Positions 46,979 to 58,790 are shown, counted from the first letter of the stretch. The stretch is 64,000 nucleotides of DNA from Paragonimus westermani (GCA_008508345.1 QNGE01000829.1:98219-162218); one strand, 5' to 3'. Notes: generated by a model from the letters alone, not told the origin. Translations and numbers: made by a program.

Positions 46979-47455
46979 TTCGACATTGTTGTTGCAGTTG
47001 GTATGTCCATGTATCGCGTCATCTTCTTGAGTTCGTGAATGATGTGGATTACGGACTGCATCTGGTACCAGTTTAACGATATGTAAATCGGATGACCACT
47101 GGTTGTATCTTGTTAAGTGTACGCCATCACCGTCGCCATTGGCACTTGCACCATTTTGTAGGCGGTGGCCTCTCGTGTGCGTTTTTGGTCGAATCTGGAG
47201 TTCATCTGGCTCATTGAGGTTGGCATTCAATGGAGGACACACTGATTCGTCATCATACGCTTGCTCACCTGAACGCCCTATCGAACTGTTCTCAGTTCTA
47301 AACCAACCACCATACGGTCTATGGGAATGACCTTCGGTGTCGACCACTGGTGCGGTACAAGCAAGTCTGGATATGTGTTTTTGTACCACACGATCGATTT
47401 GCCGAGACGCCTCGGTGATCAACTGGCAGACCGAGTGGAGGAATTTGTCCCGAAG
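46979..47455 (-). CDS. Large minus-strand gene, exon 2
   Basis: A strong acceptor (CATGGCTTTTTATTTCAG) ends at 47,456 and a strong donor (GAA|GTACGT) starts at 46,978. The exon is 477 nt, 159 codons, phase 0-0. It opens with a coiled-coil-like helix (LRDKFLHSVCQLITEASRQI, DRVVQKHISRL) and continues with hydrophilic, His/Asn/Gly-rich disordered sequence (GHRLQNGASANGDGDGVHLT). No family recognised. Excellent borders make this one of the most secure exons. Confidence 0.7.
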
Positions 47456-48048
47456 CTGAAATAAAAAGCCATGAAGGCATAATACAATCACATTTCAATA
47501 CATAAAACGAATGGGTTATCACGGATGACAAACCAATCTATGTCCTGATCTACTTGGGTCATTATCGTTCTAGTAACCACAGAAACGGAATATTCTTCCG
47601 TTTACTTACTCTCACTCACAGCTCAGCCTTGAGCTTGCTAGGTTAGGCGTCATAATTTTGAGTTTTGTACAGGCACAGAATCTCTTTATAACAAACTCAA
47701 TCCTTTTGTTTCATTCTTTTCCGAAAACTATAGTTTATTTCTTGGTGTATGGCAGTTATCTATTGGTAGCAATCACTAATGTACAACTGTCATCCACGAC
47801 GACTATGGACATTCGTTTAGCGTTCCAAACAAAAAGCAGCATGGATAGGGCTAACCAGGGAAGGAAACACCAAAGTTTCATTCACACATTTGAGCTCAAC
47901 CGTCATTCACATCCTCGTTCAATTCAGGGGTTGAACAGCGGACTTCGTGTTTCGGGGATGAAGCTAAAGACCACCAGTCACTTGGCGTCAAACTATGCGT
48001 TAGCGTTCGACACACTTTATGCCATTACAGTCAACGCTGTTCTACCTC

Positions 48049-48200
48049 ATGACTACGACACATGTCCATTATTGGTGTAAAACGTTAAGCGTATTCAAAT
48101 ATTTGATAATTAGTTTTTGTGTGCTATTTCACGCATCCAATGTTGCCAACGGATATGATATGGGAGAACCAGGAGACAGGACATTGGTGGCCATTAAGAA
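48049..48200 (+). CDS. Possible signal-peptide exon of a nested secreted gene
   Basis: From ATG at 48,049 the frame has an N-terminal hydrophobic core (VFKYLIISFCVLFHASNVAN) with a plausible cleavage site after VANG, followed by YDMGEPGDRT. It ends at TAG at 48,205 unless spliced; a weak donor (ATTG|GTGGCC) lies near 48,188. It sits within intron 1 of the minus-strand gene and upstream of the PAN-like and Kunitz-like exons on the same strand, which would fit the first exon of one secreted protein. The splice link is inferred. Confidence 0.35.
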
Positions 48201-48566
48201 CAATTAGTAATCGATAACAATGCTGCAGCAATAGGCATGCAAGACCCGTAGCTCAAGTAAAAACACAGAACACGTGCTAGTACACGGTGTCTTGCTGATG
48301 TGATAATGTACAAGTGGTTAAACGACCCGAAATTTTAGTCAACACACTAGACGTCAGATAGGTTGTCAAGGTCAGTCAGGGCCAATAAGAAGGCGACCAA
48401 ATAGGGGTAAATAACTGGACATGGCATATGTAACAGTTGCGATCAAACAAGTTCACTCAATAAAGTCTTCAGAATCTCGTAAGTCATGCCGTGTCTTACG
48501 ACCGTGAACTAATTCGCATAGACAGTGCAACCATATTGTCCATTGGTGTGGCTCAACTGCCATCAG

Positions 48567-48699
48567 GTGAGCATTCCTGGTTGTGGTTACTATAACAAAG
48601 ATGTTGCGAGGTGGCGCAAATCCGACAACCCGAGCACTGAATCATGGGATCAGTGTGCCAAATTCGCCAAAGAAGTTGGATCGTGTGATAGACGTTCCG
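48567..48699 (+). CDS. Possible PAN/Apple-like exon of a nested secreted gene
   Basis: After an acceptor-like CTCAACTGCCATCAG the frame reads VSIPGCGYYNKDVARWRKSD, then STESWDQCAKFAKEVGSCD. The order G-Y-x-x-D-I/V-A, S-x-x-x-C-x-x-x-A/C and a further Cys after about eight residues is that of short PAN/Apple domains, extracellular binding modules. One of the expected cysteines is Phe or Ala here (CAKFAK) and the closing FTY motif is missing. The downstream donor (CCG|GTTTAG at 48,700) is weak. Could be a decayed exon. Confidence 0.35.
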
Positions 48700-49461
48700 G
48701 TTTAGTCCCAGTGTTCCCTTTGCGATTGCATGACCATCACTGCCACTCTGGTGTGTTGGCTGTTTCCCAGTTAGTACTATAAGGTAAAAAAATTACATGA
48801 AACCAGTATTTCAGCACTATGGAGAAACCTCATCTAAGGGTACACTGGAATCTGTGCGAACCTTAGTGGCCCAGAATGAATTTACTAAATCCCCATTCTA
48901 ACGGTCCGCCTCAGGTTGTTAGTTCAAAACTAAACGCAGGAGTTTAATGTTGGCATAATTTGATTATCTTCCGAATCAACAGCAGTCAACACTCACAAAT
49001 CTTTGTGCCTGTACGCCAGGATGTGGCTATTCGGTCAGCCTCGTCAAACGCCGCAAACCGGTGCAACGTAAGAATCGATGCACTTAGGTGCATCATTTAC
49101 AGTCCCTAGAGCACAGAACGGATCTCCGGATTTTTTTAATTGTACCACTTGTTTTCAATTGAGACCTAGTTATTCCTTGATACACAAATGGTGCAGGACA
49201 TACTTGCTATTTAAAGGATCGATGTTCACAGCTTTCACATCTGACGGAAAGTGATCACAGTGTGGTTAAGTTTGTGTTTCAGGTCGACAAAGCAACTCTG
49301 ACTTTGTACACGTTTTCTACCAACTACCAGATTCAGCTAGCTAAGAGCGAAAACCGGGGTAGTTAGGCTGTTGAATTTTTGTACCTAGCCAAGCAGGAAT
49401 TAGTTGAATATGTGCAATGCAGTGAACAAAGCCGAAGAACGGTTGATGGGCTGCAACTGCG

Positions 49462-49683
49462 ATGACCAGTGGAAAAACAGGCAGACACGTATGCCAACCT
49501 CGTGAAACAGGGGATAAATGTATCGGATTAGACTACAGCTCAGAACGTGGACTACGGGAATTTGTCTTTTACAGGCGTGCTGTTGATACCAGAACTTTAA
49601 TATCACATAGAACGTGTGAAGACCGGGTACGCCACGAGAATGACGGACGGTCACCGTTGAGAATCTACAAGTATCATGTGTGA
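49462..49683 (+). CDS. Kunitz-like last exon that has lost cysteines
   Basis: The frame reads HVCQPRETGDKCIGLDYSSE then GLREFVFYRRAVDTRTLISH and RTCEDRV. Kunitz/BPTI domains have C-x8-C-x15-C-x7-C-x12-C-x3-C. Here the first two Cys are eight residues apart. Counting back from the third Cys, 12 residues earlier is Arg (CGT, one transition from TGT), and 7 before that is Leu, followed by R-E-F-V-F as in C-R-x-F-x-Y. The loop after the second Cys is about five residues short. So the frame keeps Kunitz spacing but has lost Cys 3, 4 and 6 and part of the protease-binding loop. TGA at 49,681 is followed six bases later by AATAAA (49,689-49,694). Probably a decayed inhibitor domain. Confidence 0.45.
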   Translation: MTSGKTGRHVCQPRETGDKCIGLDYSSERGLREFVFYRRAVDTRTLISHRTCEDRVRHENDGRSPLRIYKYHV

Positions 49684-49688
49684 ACCTG

Positions 49689-49694
49689 AATAAA
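49689..49694 (+). terminator. Polyadenylation signal AATAAA after Kunitz-like exon
   Basis: Canonical hexamer six bases after the stop codon of the Kunitz-like frame; the 3' untranslated region would be very short. It supports the plus-strand reading of this locus. Confidence 0.4.
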
Positions 49695-50138
49695 TTGTAC
49701 TGAAAGCAATCCTGGGATTATTCGGGAAATAACATTCAGGGATCCCAACAGCGTTTTGTTCTAAACAACCTTTTCGTAAAAAAAACAGTTGAAGCGTTAC
49801 CCAAGGCGTTTACCAACTCTTCATCAAAAGACATGATAGGCACTGTTGTTCTAATCACAGTACACGTTGGATTAACAAAGTTTTGCTTAGTCCGAAAATG
49901 GTCACAATAATTTTTAACACAACGTTTTGTGATCCCACACCTTCTATTCTCAGAACCCTTCCACTTAGTTACAAAGGGATTGGGGTCGGCTGTGGGAATT
50001 CCAAACCCGTCAACTACATCACTCGTTTATTTCCAACGCCATTGTTAATTTCAAATGGAATTTTTCATCGATATAAGCGTGGACAGCGCCGCTGACTTGT
50101 GTCTGTGAAAAAAAATCTCAACGATGAACACCGATTAC

Positions 50139-50453
50139 TCGATAGTCTGACTGCTGGTTGACTTGCATCATAGCCAACCGTTCCTGTTCGGCTCGCAGTG
50201 TAACCGCCTGTTGTTTGAAACGCTGACGCCAACGACTAGCCTCGTTAAGAGCACGAAAACATCTCGCTTCCAGTTGCTCTCTCGAACTGGAATGCAAACC
50301 AGAGCGGGAGTTGTGGCAACGTGAACTGGTGCACCTCGTCGAACAGGCGACTGTGTCCTGCCCAATCGGTCTGTGATTGATCGCTCCCTCTCCGGGACAC
50401 GTTCGAGTACGGTCGAACTTAGAGCGCAGTTGAACAAGTTTTCGCCGTAGCAC
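50139..50453 (-). CDS. Large minus-strand gene, exon 1 (most upstream secure exon)
   Basis: The acceptor CCCATATTTGCTAG ends at 50,454 and donor CGA|GTAATC starts at 50,138. The exon is 315 nt, 105 codons, phase 0-0. It begins VLRRKLVQLRSKFDRTRTC and ends in a strong coiled-coil-like helix (EQLEARCFRALNEASRWRQR, FKQQAVTLRAEQERLAMMQV). Without splicing the frame stops at 50,118. The helix continues logically into the helical start of exon 2. The true first exon with the initiator Met was not found. Confidence 0.6.
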
Positions 50454-53400
50454 CTAGCAAATATGGGACACAGTCCGAAAAATGCAGCATCAAACGGTTA
50501 TCAAGAGAATTGATGGTGTATGCCTGTTATTGTGCTTTTGTCGCAAACATGACCATGACAAGCAATCGTTTTATTCGTGCGGCACGCACACAGTATTACA
50601 ATGTATGGGTTGTGCACTGGAGTGAAATAAACAATTTACATGCTTAATTCAAACGTAATGTAGGAAGATAACACTTGTGGAAGCTCATCAGGGTGGTATA
50701 TCGGCCAGTCGACATTCAGCGCAGTTTTGAAGGTGCATTCAATGAGAAAAGTGAACAACGATCACTAGCGTCAAGATTGTGCATAATAGATTTTACAATT
50801 TCGGTTCACAACTTCCTGAAATCATTAGAGCATAGATCTGATAATCGAGTGGAGAGCAGTAGAATTTAAACTGTTTTAAACTCACTCCACAACAATCATA
50901 AATTCGAGTGCACCTCTGAGTATTATGATTTAATTAATAAGTTAAATGAACTTCGTGACACTACAGGGGAATGAGATTAGGATTGCAGGGCGGTACACCA
51001 AAAACCTTAAGAATTAGAATGTTATCTCGGTATAGTACACAGTCTGTTGATAAGCAGAAGTTGTTGAGAACGGAAGCTAAGGCAGCTCGTGAACATGAGT
51101 TGTGGTTTTGTGTAATACACACTCGGAAGGACAGCGTTATCATCTACACTACGCACAAGTTCTCTCCAAAGTATCTTCATTCCGTGGGTCTATTTAGTTT
51201 GTTTTCATATCGTTCACGGAATGTATTTTTCAACCCATAATAATTGAGGCTATCAGGTCATTGCTGTTTCAGAAAAGTGGATTTATTCGTTCATTATTCA
51301 TATACATTTAGCGTTCGATGCACATTTCACTTGAAGACCTTATAGGCAAGTGTCAGTTTGCTGCGTTGGTTACTGAATGGAATACTTGTCGATTGTTTCG
51401 ATTCGGTAGGACTGTTCGTCATTGCTTCTAACCCACCTGCACTACGTGCTCTGGTCTTCTCAAAAAACGCACAACAATATCATTCACTCTATGTATACCC
51501 AGCTGTATCAGCTGAAAAACAGTCTTTCACCTTTCAGGTTTGTTCGTTCCAACCCTTCTTGACAAAACAGACAGCGAATACTAAAATGCTAGTCGCAGAA
51601 AATCCGGCTAATTTGCACGGTGTTCCAGCAACTGTAACTTTCGGTGGTCGACTTTTCACACACCTGGCGTTTGGGTGCCCGACTAAAGCTGTTCCAGCGC
51701 CTCATTCCGAAGGCACTATAGCAACCAAGGGTGATTCTACACATATGAGCATAACCCATTTTATTTAAGGAAATACCGACAACAAATTCAACCTATACAT
51801 TGCAACTACAGTTTTGTCTCCTGCTATAATGACGCTGCTGTTTATTTTACCGTAAGATAGTACTGAAGGACTGTGTGACAGCACAGCCTCCACACGGAGT
51901 TAGGCTGGCTCAAGGGACGATACCAAGGTTGATAAACACTCCAAATCCACGCCGTGCTTCCCATGAGTAGCCGAAAAAGCATCCTTCAGGTTGCCAAACC
52001 ATAGGGAATTAAAGACTTGAAGCTCTGTTAATCTAGTACTCCAAAATTTGTCAAAACTTTACATGCGCTTGTGATTCCCTAAGGTATTTCGTCGGGAAAA
52101 TCAGCGGAGTGTAACTGGTTCTCGTGGTAACTGTTATGAACCCACAGGCCTGTCCACCGAATACACTTTATCTTCGTCCGGACTTCATTCCTAGAGCTAG
52201 CTAGGATATCAGTCGTGCGAAAAGCTGCCACTCCCAGCCACCCGACCACTTATCCAGTGAGCACCGCGTATACGATGGCCGCAGAAGTGACTAACCTAAC
52301 ATGTGGTGTATCCAGTGAATTAGGCGCAGTTTACCTCAAGCGCCGAGTACACTATCAACCTGTTCCACTGGCACAAATTCGAGGCTAGGTAGTTGATTTT
52401 TGGTGCAGTTCAGTATGACGGTTATTTGCTGGTACGGTAACTCGCTTTTGACCACGCAGTGAGGCCCTTTGTTTAGTACGTTGCGTGCCAAGACGACTGT
52501 CATTCTACACCCATTGTGCGGGCCAGTCTGCTGCCATTCACAACATGGGTTTGGAGTGCAGCCAACCTTGTGAAACACGCACCACGCTTAAAGTCCAGCC
52601 ACACGCAGCAGTGGTAACGATGATCCGGTCCAGTCATCGTTTTGGTAATCGGAATACCTTGTCGACAGAAACACTTAAGTGATAGAACGATACCCTACTT
52701 TTAACTGATAAAGTGATCCACGGGACTGCCACAGTTCTGTGGCAGTCAAGGCAAGGCAGTGAGTATTGCTTCTGTGTATGTGTCTTAGTGTTTAAAATGT
52801 TGAGGCTGAACGGAAGAGGATGATAAATTGCGTGGTCAATAAACGGGACAATTGTCTTTTGGATAACTTATGATGGACACAAAATGAATGCTACGCACCC
52901 AACATTCAAATCAGTCCCTTTTCAAAAAACATTTCCGCTTTCGTTAAAGCTCGTAAGTCCTGTTCAAAACCTCACCACCACCGGGGTTTGAACTCTGATT
53001 TCAGTTACAATGAGGCAACCACATTGACTTCACATTAAACAATATGCATCAATGAAATATTAGTTCATTGTATCTTTACCAGAGACAGTCTGGGAAGTGT
53101 AGGTGAATGAGAAAGCTGAGATCAATTTGTCTCACTTACGTACCTTCCTAATACTGCTTTACACGGCCCAATGGACTAGACTGCCGGAACGATGTTGCCG
53201 GAAATTTTGTGCGTACGTTATAAAACAATGTAACCTCTCTGAATATACCAAACCTTACCGAGTAAGGATACTGTAATCACTATTGTCTGATACGACATAG
53301 AAATACTACACATGTTAGTACCATCGAACGAAGATTCGATCTCGGAATCACCTGGACTGCCGTCTCTACATGGCAACTAGTGTGCTTCATCCAGTCAGAC

Positions 53401-53888
53401 AAAAAGAGGATATGCCTTTATTGATTTAGGTGATGATATGGTACATCGAACTCATGTCGGTCAAATGCAGTGCAATCTGAGCAACCTTGATGATAACATA
53501 TGTTGTTGGTCAAAATGGATTATAAAGCAATATGCCAGGAATGGCAGATGTTACAACCCCAGTTTCTTCTATTAAAACACGCAGATGGGACATCTCATAA
53601 ATAGAAAGCTAAGAATTTTTAAGTTATTTTGCGATAATGGGTTTCACATTTCAGTAACTGAAGCAAATATTAGAAAGACGACCGATTACAGCCAGTTTTG
53701 TGCCATAACTCTACCATTGAGATGTACGGAAATCTGGGGTGTTATTTTTACAGAGAAAACATTTGCTGCTAGATTTGTTTGATTGAACATGTGATGGACA
53801 AGAATCGTTTGGAGTGCGAAAACACGGCTTTTGGTAGAGTTGGTTTGAGCAAAAGAACAGATGAGTCTTCGGTAGTTCTAACAGTCAC
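50454..53888. other. Upstream of exon 1; mostly non-coding
   Basis: Contains SINE copy 5 (52.91-53.05 kb). A plus-strand stretch at 51,539-51,728 follows a good acceptor (GTCTTTCACCTTTCAG) and reads NPANLHGVPATVTFGGRLFT, but it lacks a strong donor and a domain match, so I do not call it. The frame at 52,336-52,578 (minus) is unrecognised. Confidence 0.4.
52912..53045 (-). mobile_element. SINE copy 5, decayed hammerhead
   Basis: Read on the minus strand: GTCAATGTGGTTGCCTCATT, a near-perfect B-box AGAGTTCAAACCCCGG, then TTACGAGCTTTAACGAAAGC and GGAAATG. Compared with copy 3, the core CTGACGA has become CTTACGA while stem II GCTTT-AACG-AAAGC still pairs perfectly. The 3' body is short (TTTTTTGAAAAGGGACTG). 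Confidence 0.7.
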
Positions 53889-53954
53889 ATCTTGTTTTTG
53901 TTCGCACGTGTTGCGGAAATTTTGGAATACGGATTCTGACATCCTTTGTTGAAG
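53889..53954 (-). CDS. Possible 22-codon exon upstream of exon 1
   Basis: A good acceptor (TGTTACTCTCACACAG) ends at 53,955 and GTGACT at 53,888 could be the donor. The 66-nt exon is again phase 0-0 and codes for a helical piece (LQQRMSESVFQNFRNTCEQK). If real it would extend the coiled-coil start of the large gene. The donor is weak and the frame stays open beyond it, so a longer exon is also possible. Confidence 0.3.
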
Positions 53955-56386
53955 CTGTGTGAGAGTAACACCAGTACTACGCCGGTATCGCAGTCGGATT
54001 TGCAACTGACCACTCGAATTACGTCAGGCAACTTGGCTATGAAACTGAAGAAAATTTTTCGGAATATCTGCCTATCCGAACACTGTAGAATGTGGAACAT
54101 AGCGCGTTTGACAGTTCCCAAATGGATTGATCAATCATACTCTGAAATAAGTCTTCGAACAAATCACGGCAATGAACGAGATTAGTCATGATGGAATAAA
54201 CACTGCTGTCCACAGTAATCATTTTGATTCGTACTCACATCAACTTGCTCAACGCAAAATTTCGAATCGTCCTAACGAATTCTTTGTTAGAGTCTACGGT
54301 GACACAATCCTGTCAAATTGTTTCACTTTGGTTCTAAGGGGTAGGTGACCTTTGTTGGACTTGTTGACTGCTTTGTCCATCACCCCAGACAACACGTTGT
54401 CTGACAATGAACAGCAGAAAACGAGACATTTGGAATACTGCGCAATTTAAAAACCTAAGAACTCATATCCAAATCTTTAAAGTTTCATTATTATGAATGG
54501 GAATCCCGAAGCAGTTAGTGAATTGAATCCAACGCAGACATTTATGTTCCTATGACCCTTACTCGGAGTCAAGCTCAGGCCGAAAGTACATAATTAGGGA
54601 GTGACACAGTCATATTCGGAATTCATTCTGATCAAAACATTATCCCACAGCATGAGAGTAACTGGTTTAATAACAGCCATCACACCGCAGAAATACCGTC
54701 AAAATAAATTGGTTTCCTTAAAATTGTTCGTGCCCTCACAAACAAAATATGCTCTACTTCATCTGATTTACTCATTGTCTTTCAAAGTGTCATGGTATAG
54801 TGTGAGTAATTAGTCGTTGTAAATTCCCAACACCTGCCTATTCCTTTGCATCACATTTCTGCGACACCAGGATGCCAGAATATAAAATGCATAACCACTG
54901 TTTGTAATAATCATGAACCGTTTATAATTCGGTGTCTTGACTTACTGACAACAATAGTAAGATAACTGACGGCAATATAATATTCAAACTGATACCATTA
55001 CCAAATGTAGTGGATATTAAAGCAGGAGCTCATTCGGAAGGCACTGTTTAAATAACAAGTGGACTGATCTGAGACAACCGGTTACCTGGTTATCGGTTTC
55101 CAATGTTCTCAACCGCTCCACATTAACGCGGTCAGTCGGGTGTCCATAGGTTAGTTGACGATGAATCTGAGCAAATCAAATTTATATAGATTATATTAGA
55201 GGACAGCCAGGAGTCGAAGTATCACTTCAACAGTGTTCGATCCAGCGGATCGATCTACACTTTCAGAGTTACTTACGTGCAGGAGTGTATCAAACAGATA
55301 TTTAAACATACCGTTAGCATTTTATCCTTATAGGTAGGCTCCGACTAGCATCTACAGTAAACTGTCCGACCAGGGAAGCCCTGTGTCACTGTGTACGAAA
55401 TGATTGAGGACTGTCCGCGGTGCTGATAGGATGCTGGCACGAACCTCTTACGTGATGGAAGGTTAATTGATCTCAATTAAGCCGACGGTTGTTAAGCAGC
55501 TCAAACAATGCTGAAAGCTATTTCGCGGTTCGCTAAACAGTCCGAAATGCGCATTGCAACCTTAATAAACCAAGTGCCTCTGCAAGTCTACTATGGTTAC
55601 GTAGACTGAATGCGGGATAGTCAACTTATGAAGGCTGTAAGACGGTCTGTGTACTTAGGAAGTTAAATTGGCAGCAGAGAAAGTATCAGGAATGAGGCAG
55701 AAGCTCACTTCTGCAAACCTAGAGCAGTATTCGCCAATCTGGGAGATCTACCTCAGAGATGCCTTAGAAAAGCATCTCTCTGAGGCCCAACGGTTTCACA
55801 CATAACGGGACATTGAGGAATACATTGTTTTGCGGTCCCGAAACATTGCCGTCCAGGATAAAAGACGTGAACGACTGTCGTGTAACTGGTCATTCATGTG
55901 TGTTCTATCGTATGCATCGAATGGCACCAGCAGGTGATTACCAAACGAATTTCGTTACCGACCTTAACGTATTTACATTTAGGCGGTTAAGTCATATACT
56001 AAGGGTGTCTGCTAAACGGCTATCACACCCATAACTCTTTGATGATGCACTGTGTGAGTGGCGAAAGGTGCCCAGTGGATAGATGATACCCTGGTTTAGA
56101 GCAATGAAAATGTTCATAAAGTGTTCGGTCAGTTCAGGACGGATTCGACTCTGGGGCCGGAGACATTGTAGCTCACCGAGTCGGTGGTGGGTAAGTTATG
56201 TCATATGGCGGCTACTCTGGTGGCGTAGCGTCAATGTTATCGCTGTGCAATCGAGTCTTCTGTGAAATAAGTGAGGTTATTGACGCCGTGCTTTCACTCA
56301 TCACTTGTTTGTTTGTGTGGTTTAGGCATCTTGATGTTTAAGTATATCCATAGTAGTTGTTACATGCATCTACCACATTCACCTCA
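53955..56386. other. Non-coding stretch with one short hairpin
   Basis: No supported gene. A fold-back at 55,751-55,785 is listed separately. Confidence 0.4.
55751..55785. repeat. Short inverted repeat (12-bp stem)
   Basis: CCTCAGAGATGC is followed after a nine-base loop by GCATCTCTCTGAGG, its reverse complement with a two-base bulge (CT). No other copy was seen and no function is assigned. Confidence 0.5.
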
Positions 56387-56387
56387 C

Positions 56388-56494
56388 AGTAACCAGCAGC
56401 TCGGTCGTGCTGACACTGAGCGCTTCCATGACAATTCATCTGCCACCTCATTCACTATGAAACGTGCAAAATCTGCGTCAGCTGATGGCAAAAC
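56388..56494 (+). CDS. Possible short exon, Ser/Ala-rich
   Basis: A good acceptor (ACCACATTCACCTCACAG) precedes a frame NQQLGRADTERFHDNSSATS ending KRAKSASADGKT and TGA. A possible donor AAAAC|GTGACT lies just before the stop. No domain. Composition is host-like, but evidence is one border only. Confidence 0.3.
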
Positions 56495-56599
56495 GTGACT
56501 GAGACAACAACCTGATGACCCAACCTTAGTAACAGATGTTTCATCGCAATCATTCGCTGAAGACGCAACAATAAACACAGTCTGTGATTTCCGTTCAAC

Positions 56600-58718
56600 T
56601 GACTGTTTTCAGCAATGTGCTATCTGAAGGAATCTGCGACGGTGAACTTTCGTACACATACGCTTAAAACACATGTCCTGTACACATTCAGCAACTTTTC
56701 CCTCGACTGTTTTCCAATTCTTTAGAAGGGAGTATTCATGGGATAAATTTTGAATTTACTGCTTCTTCAAATCCAGGTGGACGATCTATGTGAGTGGGAT
56801 CAGCAATTCTGAGTTGTGTGTTGTTCAGCTGTCCAAGTGTCACGAATCAAAACGAGAGACACCAACGCTGAAATTTATAGCGGTCATCAACGTCAAAGCA
56901 GTCAGAAATTTGAGACCTCTAAAGCATGCAAACTAGTGTAGATGTTTGTTATTGCGTAGTTTTCACATGTATTGCATGTTACGCCTGACAATTATCAACT
57001 TGTAAAAGATTCTTTTGCAGACAAAACTATTGATGCCTTGCCGGGCCAGTGCTGAATATGCTGTGGCCACAATCATTCGTGCATTCTAGGATGAATTCTA
57101 GGAGGTAGCCCAAGCGGTCTGAGTCCTGGTCGACTATAGGAAGCTGGTGGCCATGTGGACGCAGAAAAATGGCGTGGAGATGTTGCTGCAGGCAACGCGA
57201 AGCAGTCCCGCGATGGAGGTGCAGGTGGACGCTTTCAATAAAATGACTAGCAGTATGGTGGTACAAGGTGGCCTGGGTTGGATGAGGAACAGATCGTAAG
57301 ATGTAGATACACTGATGCTCAATGTCTGAATATAGACGAAGCTACTTCTAGTAATTAGACTCCTTCCCCTCCCATTCTTCTTTCAGCTCCCGTTCTGTGC
57401 AGAGTTTCACTTTCATGATTGTGTAACAGCTAGTCACCAATGGGGCCCACTGATGTATTGCTGTCTGTCACGATGCCGGGTCTGTGTTACCAACTTACAG
57501 GGCTCAGTGAATAAAACACTATTTATTTCGGCTGAAGATCCCAAACGGTGGATGTTGGTGAATTAGTCAGTCGAAGGTCAACTGACAATGGTTTATGCCT
57601 ACCTTAATGAGCTAATAAATGGGAAGCGGGGATTGGGAGTTAAATCCGTGGTCTCAGTAAAAATGAAGAACCAGTTTGATATAAAAACACTGTAGGAAAC
57701 GCAGACAGGTGTATAATGGTTGTAACTGAATGACGCCAGTGTGACAGTAGAATTGCGGAATAACAGTAGACCAGACAGCTTTTTAAACTATCCGAAGAAA
57801 TACGATAGACGAAGGAAACATGACAATTGACCACCTAAGTGGTTTACAACCAGAAGATTTCTCAATTCGAAATTAACTACAATGGTTATGTAATGTGCAT
57901 AACGAAGGATCATTCTATCCGTACTCTTCCGTCAACTGTGCGCAATAAGGCACAATGAAATGAACGTATGAGAGGTTACTGGCAAATGTTCGAACTAAAC
58001 AGCCATCATTCACTTTAGAGAAGGATCCATCAGTTAGTTAGATAATGGTAGACGTTACGTGCTTAAACAGAAGTATGGCCGGTCGAGTAAAGCAATGTAC
58101 AGATAAGCTAAAGATATCGGGACTACAGAACATTACGTGACCTGTACGGAACAACTGGCTGGCACTGCTCATAACGAAAGGAAAACCGTAGAACGCATAC
58201 CACTGAATGCAAACTGTCGGTGCCCACAATCTGGTTGTGCTGAGAGACGAGAACGCCGGTGGAATAACAGTAGTTTATTTATGAAATCGATACGAGTGGT
58301 GTATGTTTCGAGAACACCTCGAACTTAAACACTCATCTGCATACAACGATATCTCAGGACGCCACCGTTACCAATGACGAAGTAATATACGGAAAAATTC
58401 GTTTATTGCCGGAGTTCAGTCTGAATTTTCCGTATTTTCCTTCGGTTATTTCAGTAACCGAATAGTGCACCTCCTGATTATTTACAAGCAACATGATGTG
58501 AGTGATTATCCTCACCACTTGTCAGTGACGTGCTAACAGACTAAGGGCACATTAGCAAAGTTGTCTCTCTCGCGTCTGGATAGGTGATCATTGACGCGGA
58601 GTTCTCAGGTGAGAAAAAGATGCTCAGAATTCCTGTAAACTTAGGATTTCGCTAACCAAATACTAGTGTTTGGAGCCGAGGACAATGTAAAGATCGATGA
58701 CTAAATGCATGCTTTGAC
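56600..58718. other. Non-coding stretch, nothing recognised
   Basis: Only short frames; none has paired splice borders or a domain signature. Confidence 0.4.
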
Positions 58719-58790
58719 CTCACTGCTGAACAGTAGTGATGTGAGTAGTATGGTGCGTGACGCTCGTCTTAATTACACTAGCTGTTGACA
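58719..58790 (-). repeat. Solo gypsy LTR-start relic (70-bp block, copy 4)
   Basis: Read on the minus strand: TAGTGTAATTAAGACGAGCG, CATACTACTCACATCACTAC and TGTTCAGCAGTGAG, aligned with the LTR starts at 24.17 and 27.52 kb and with the relic at 2.5 kb. No element body is attached. All four copies have the same orientation. Confidence 0.55.

Noticed and set aside
47658..48080. 140-residue plus-strand gene
   Set aside because: Starts in a hydrophobic stretch but has no domain and no credible exon borders. It overlaps the start of the better signal-peptide frame at 48,049.
57027..57330. His-rich minus-strand frame
   Set aside because: Both strands are open here and neither has motifs or splice signals; likely chance.
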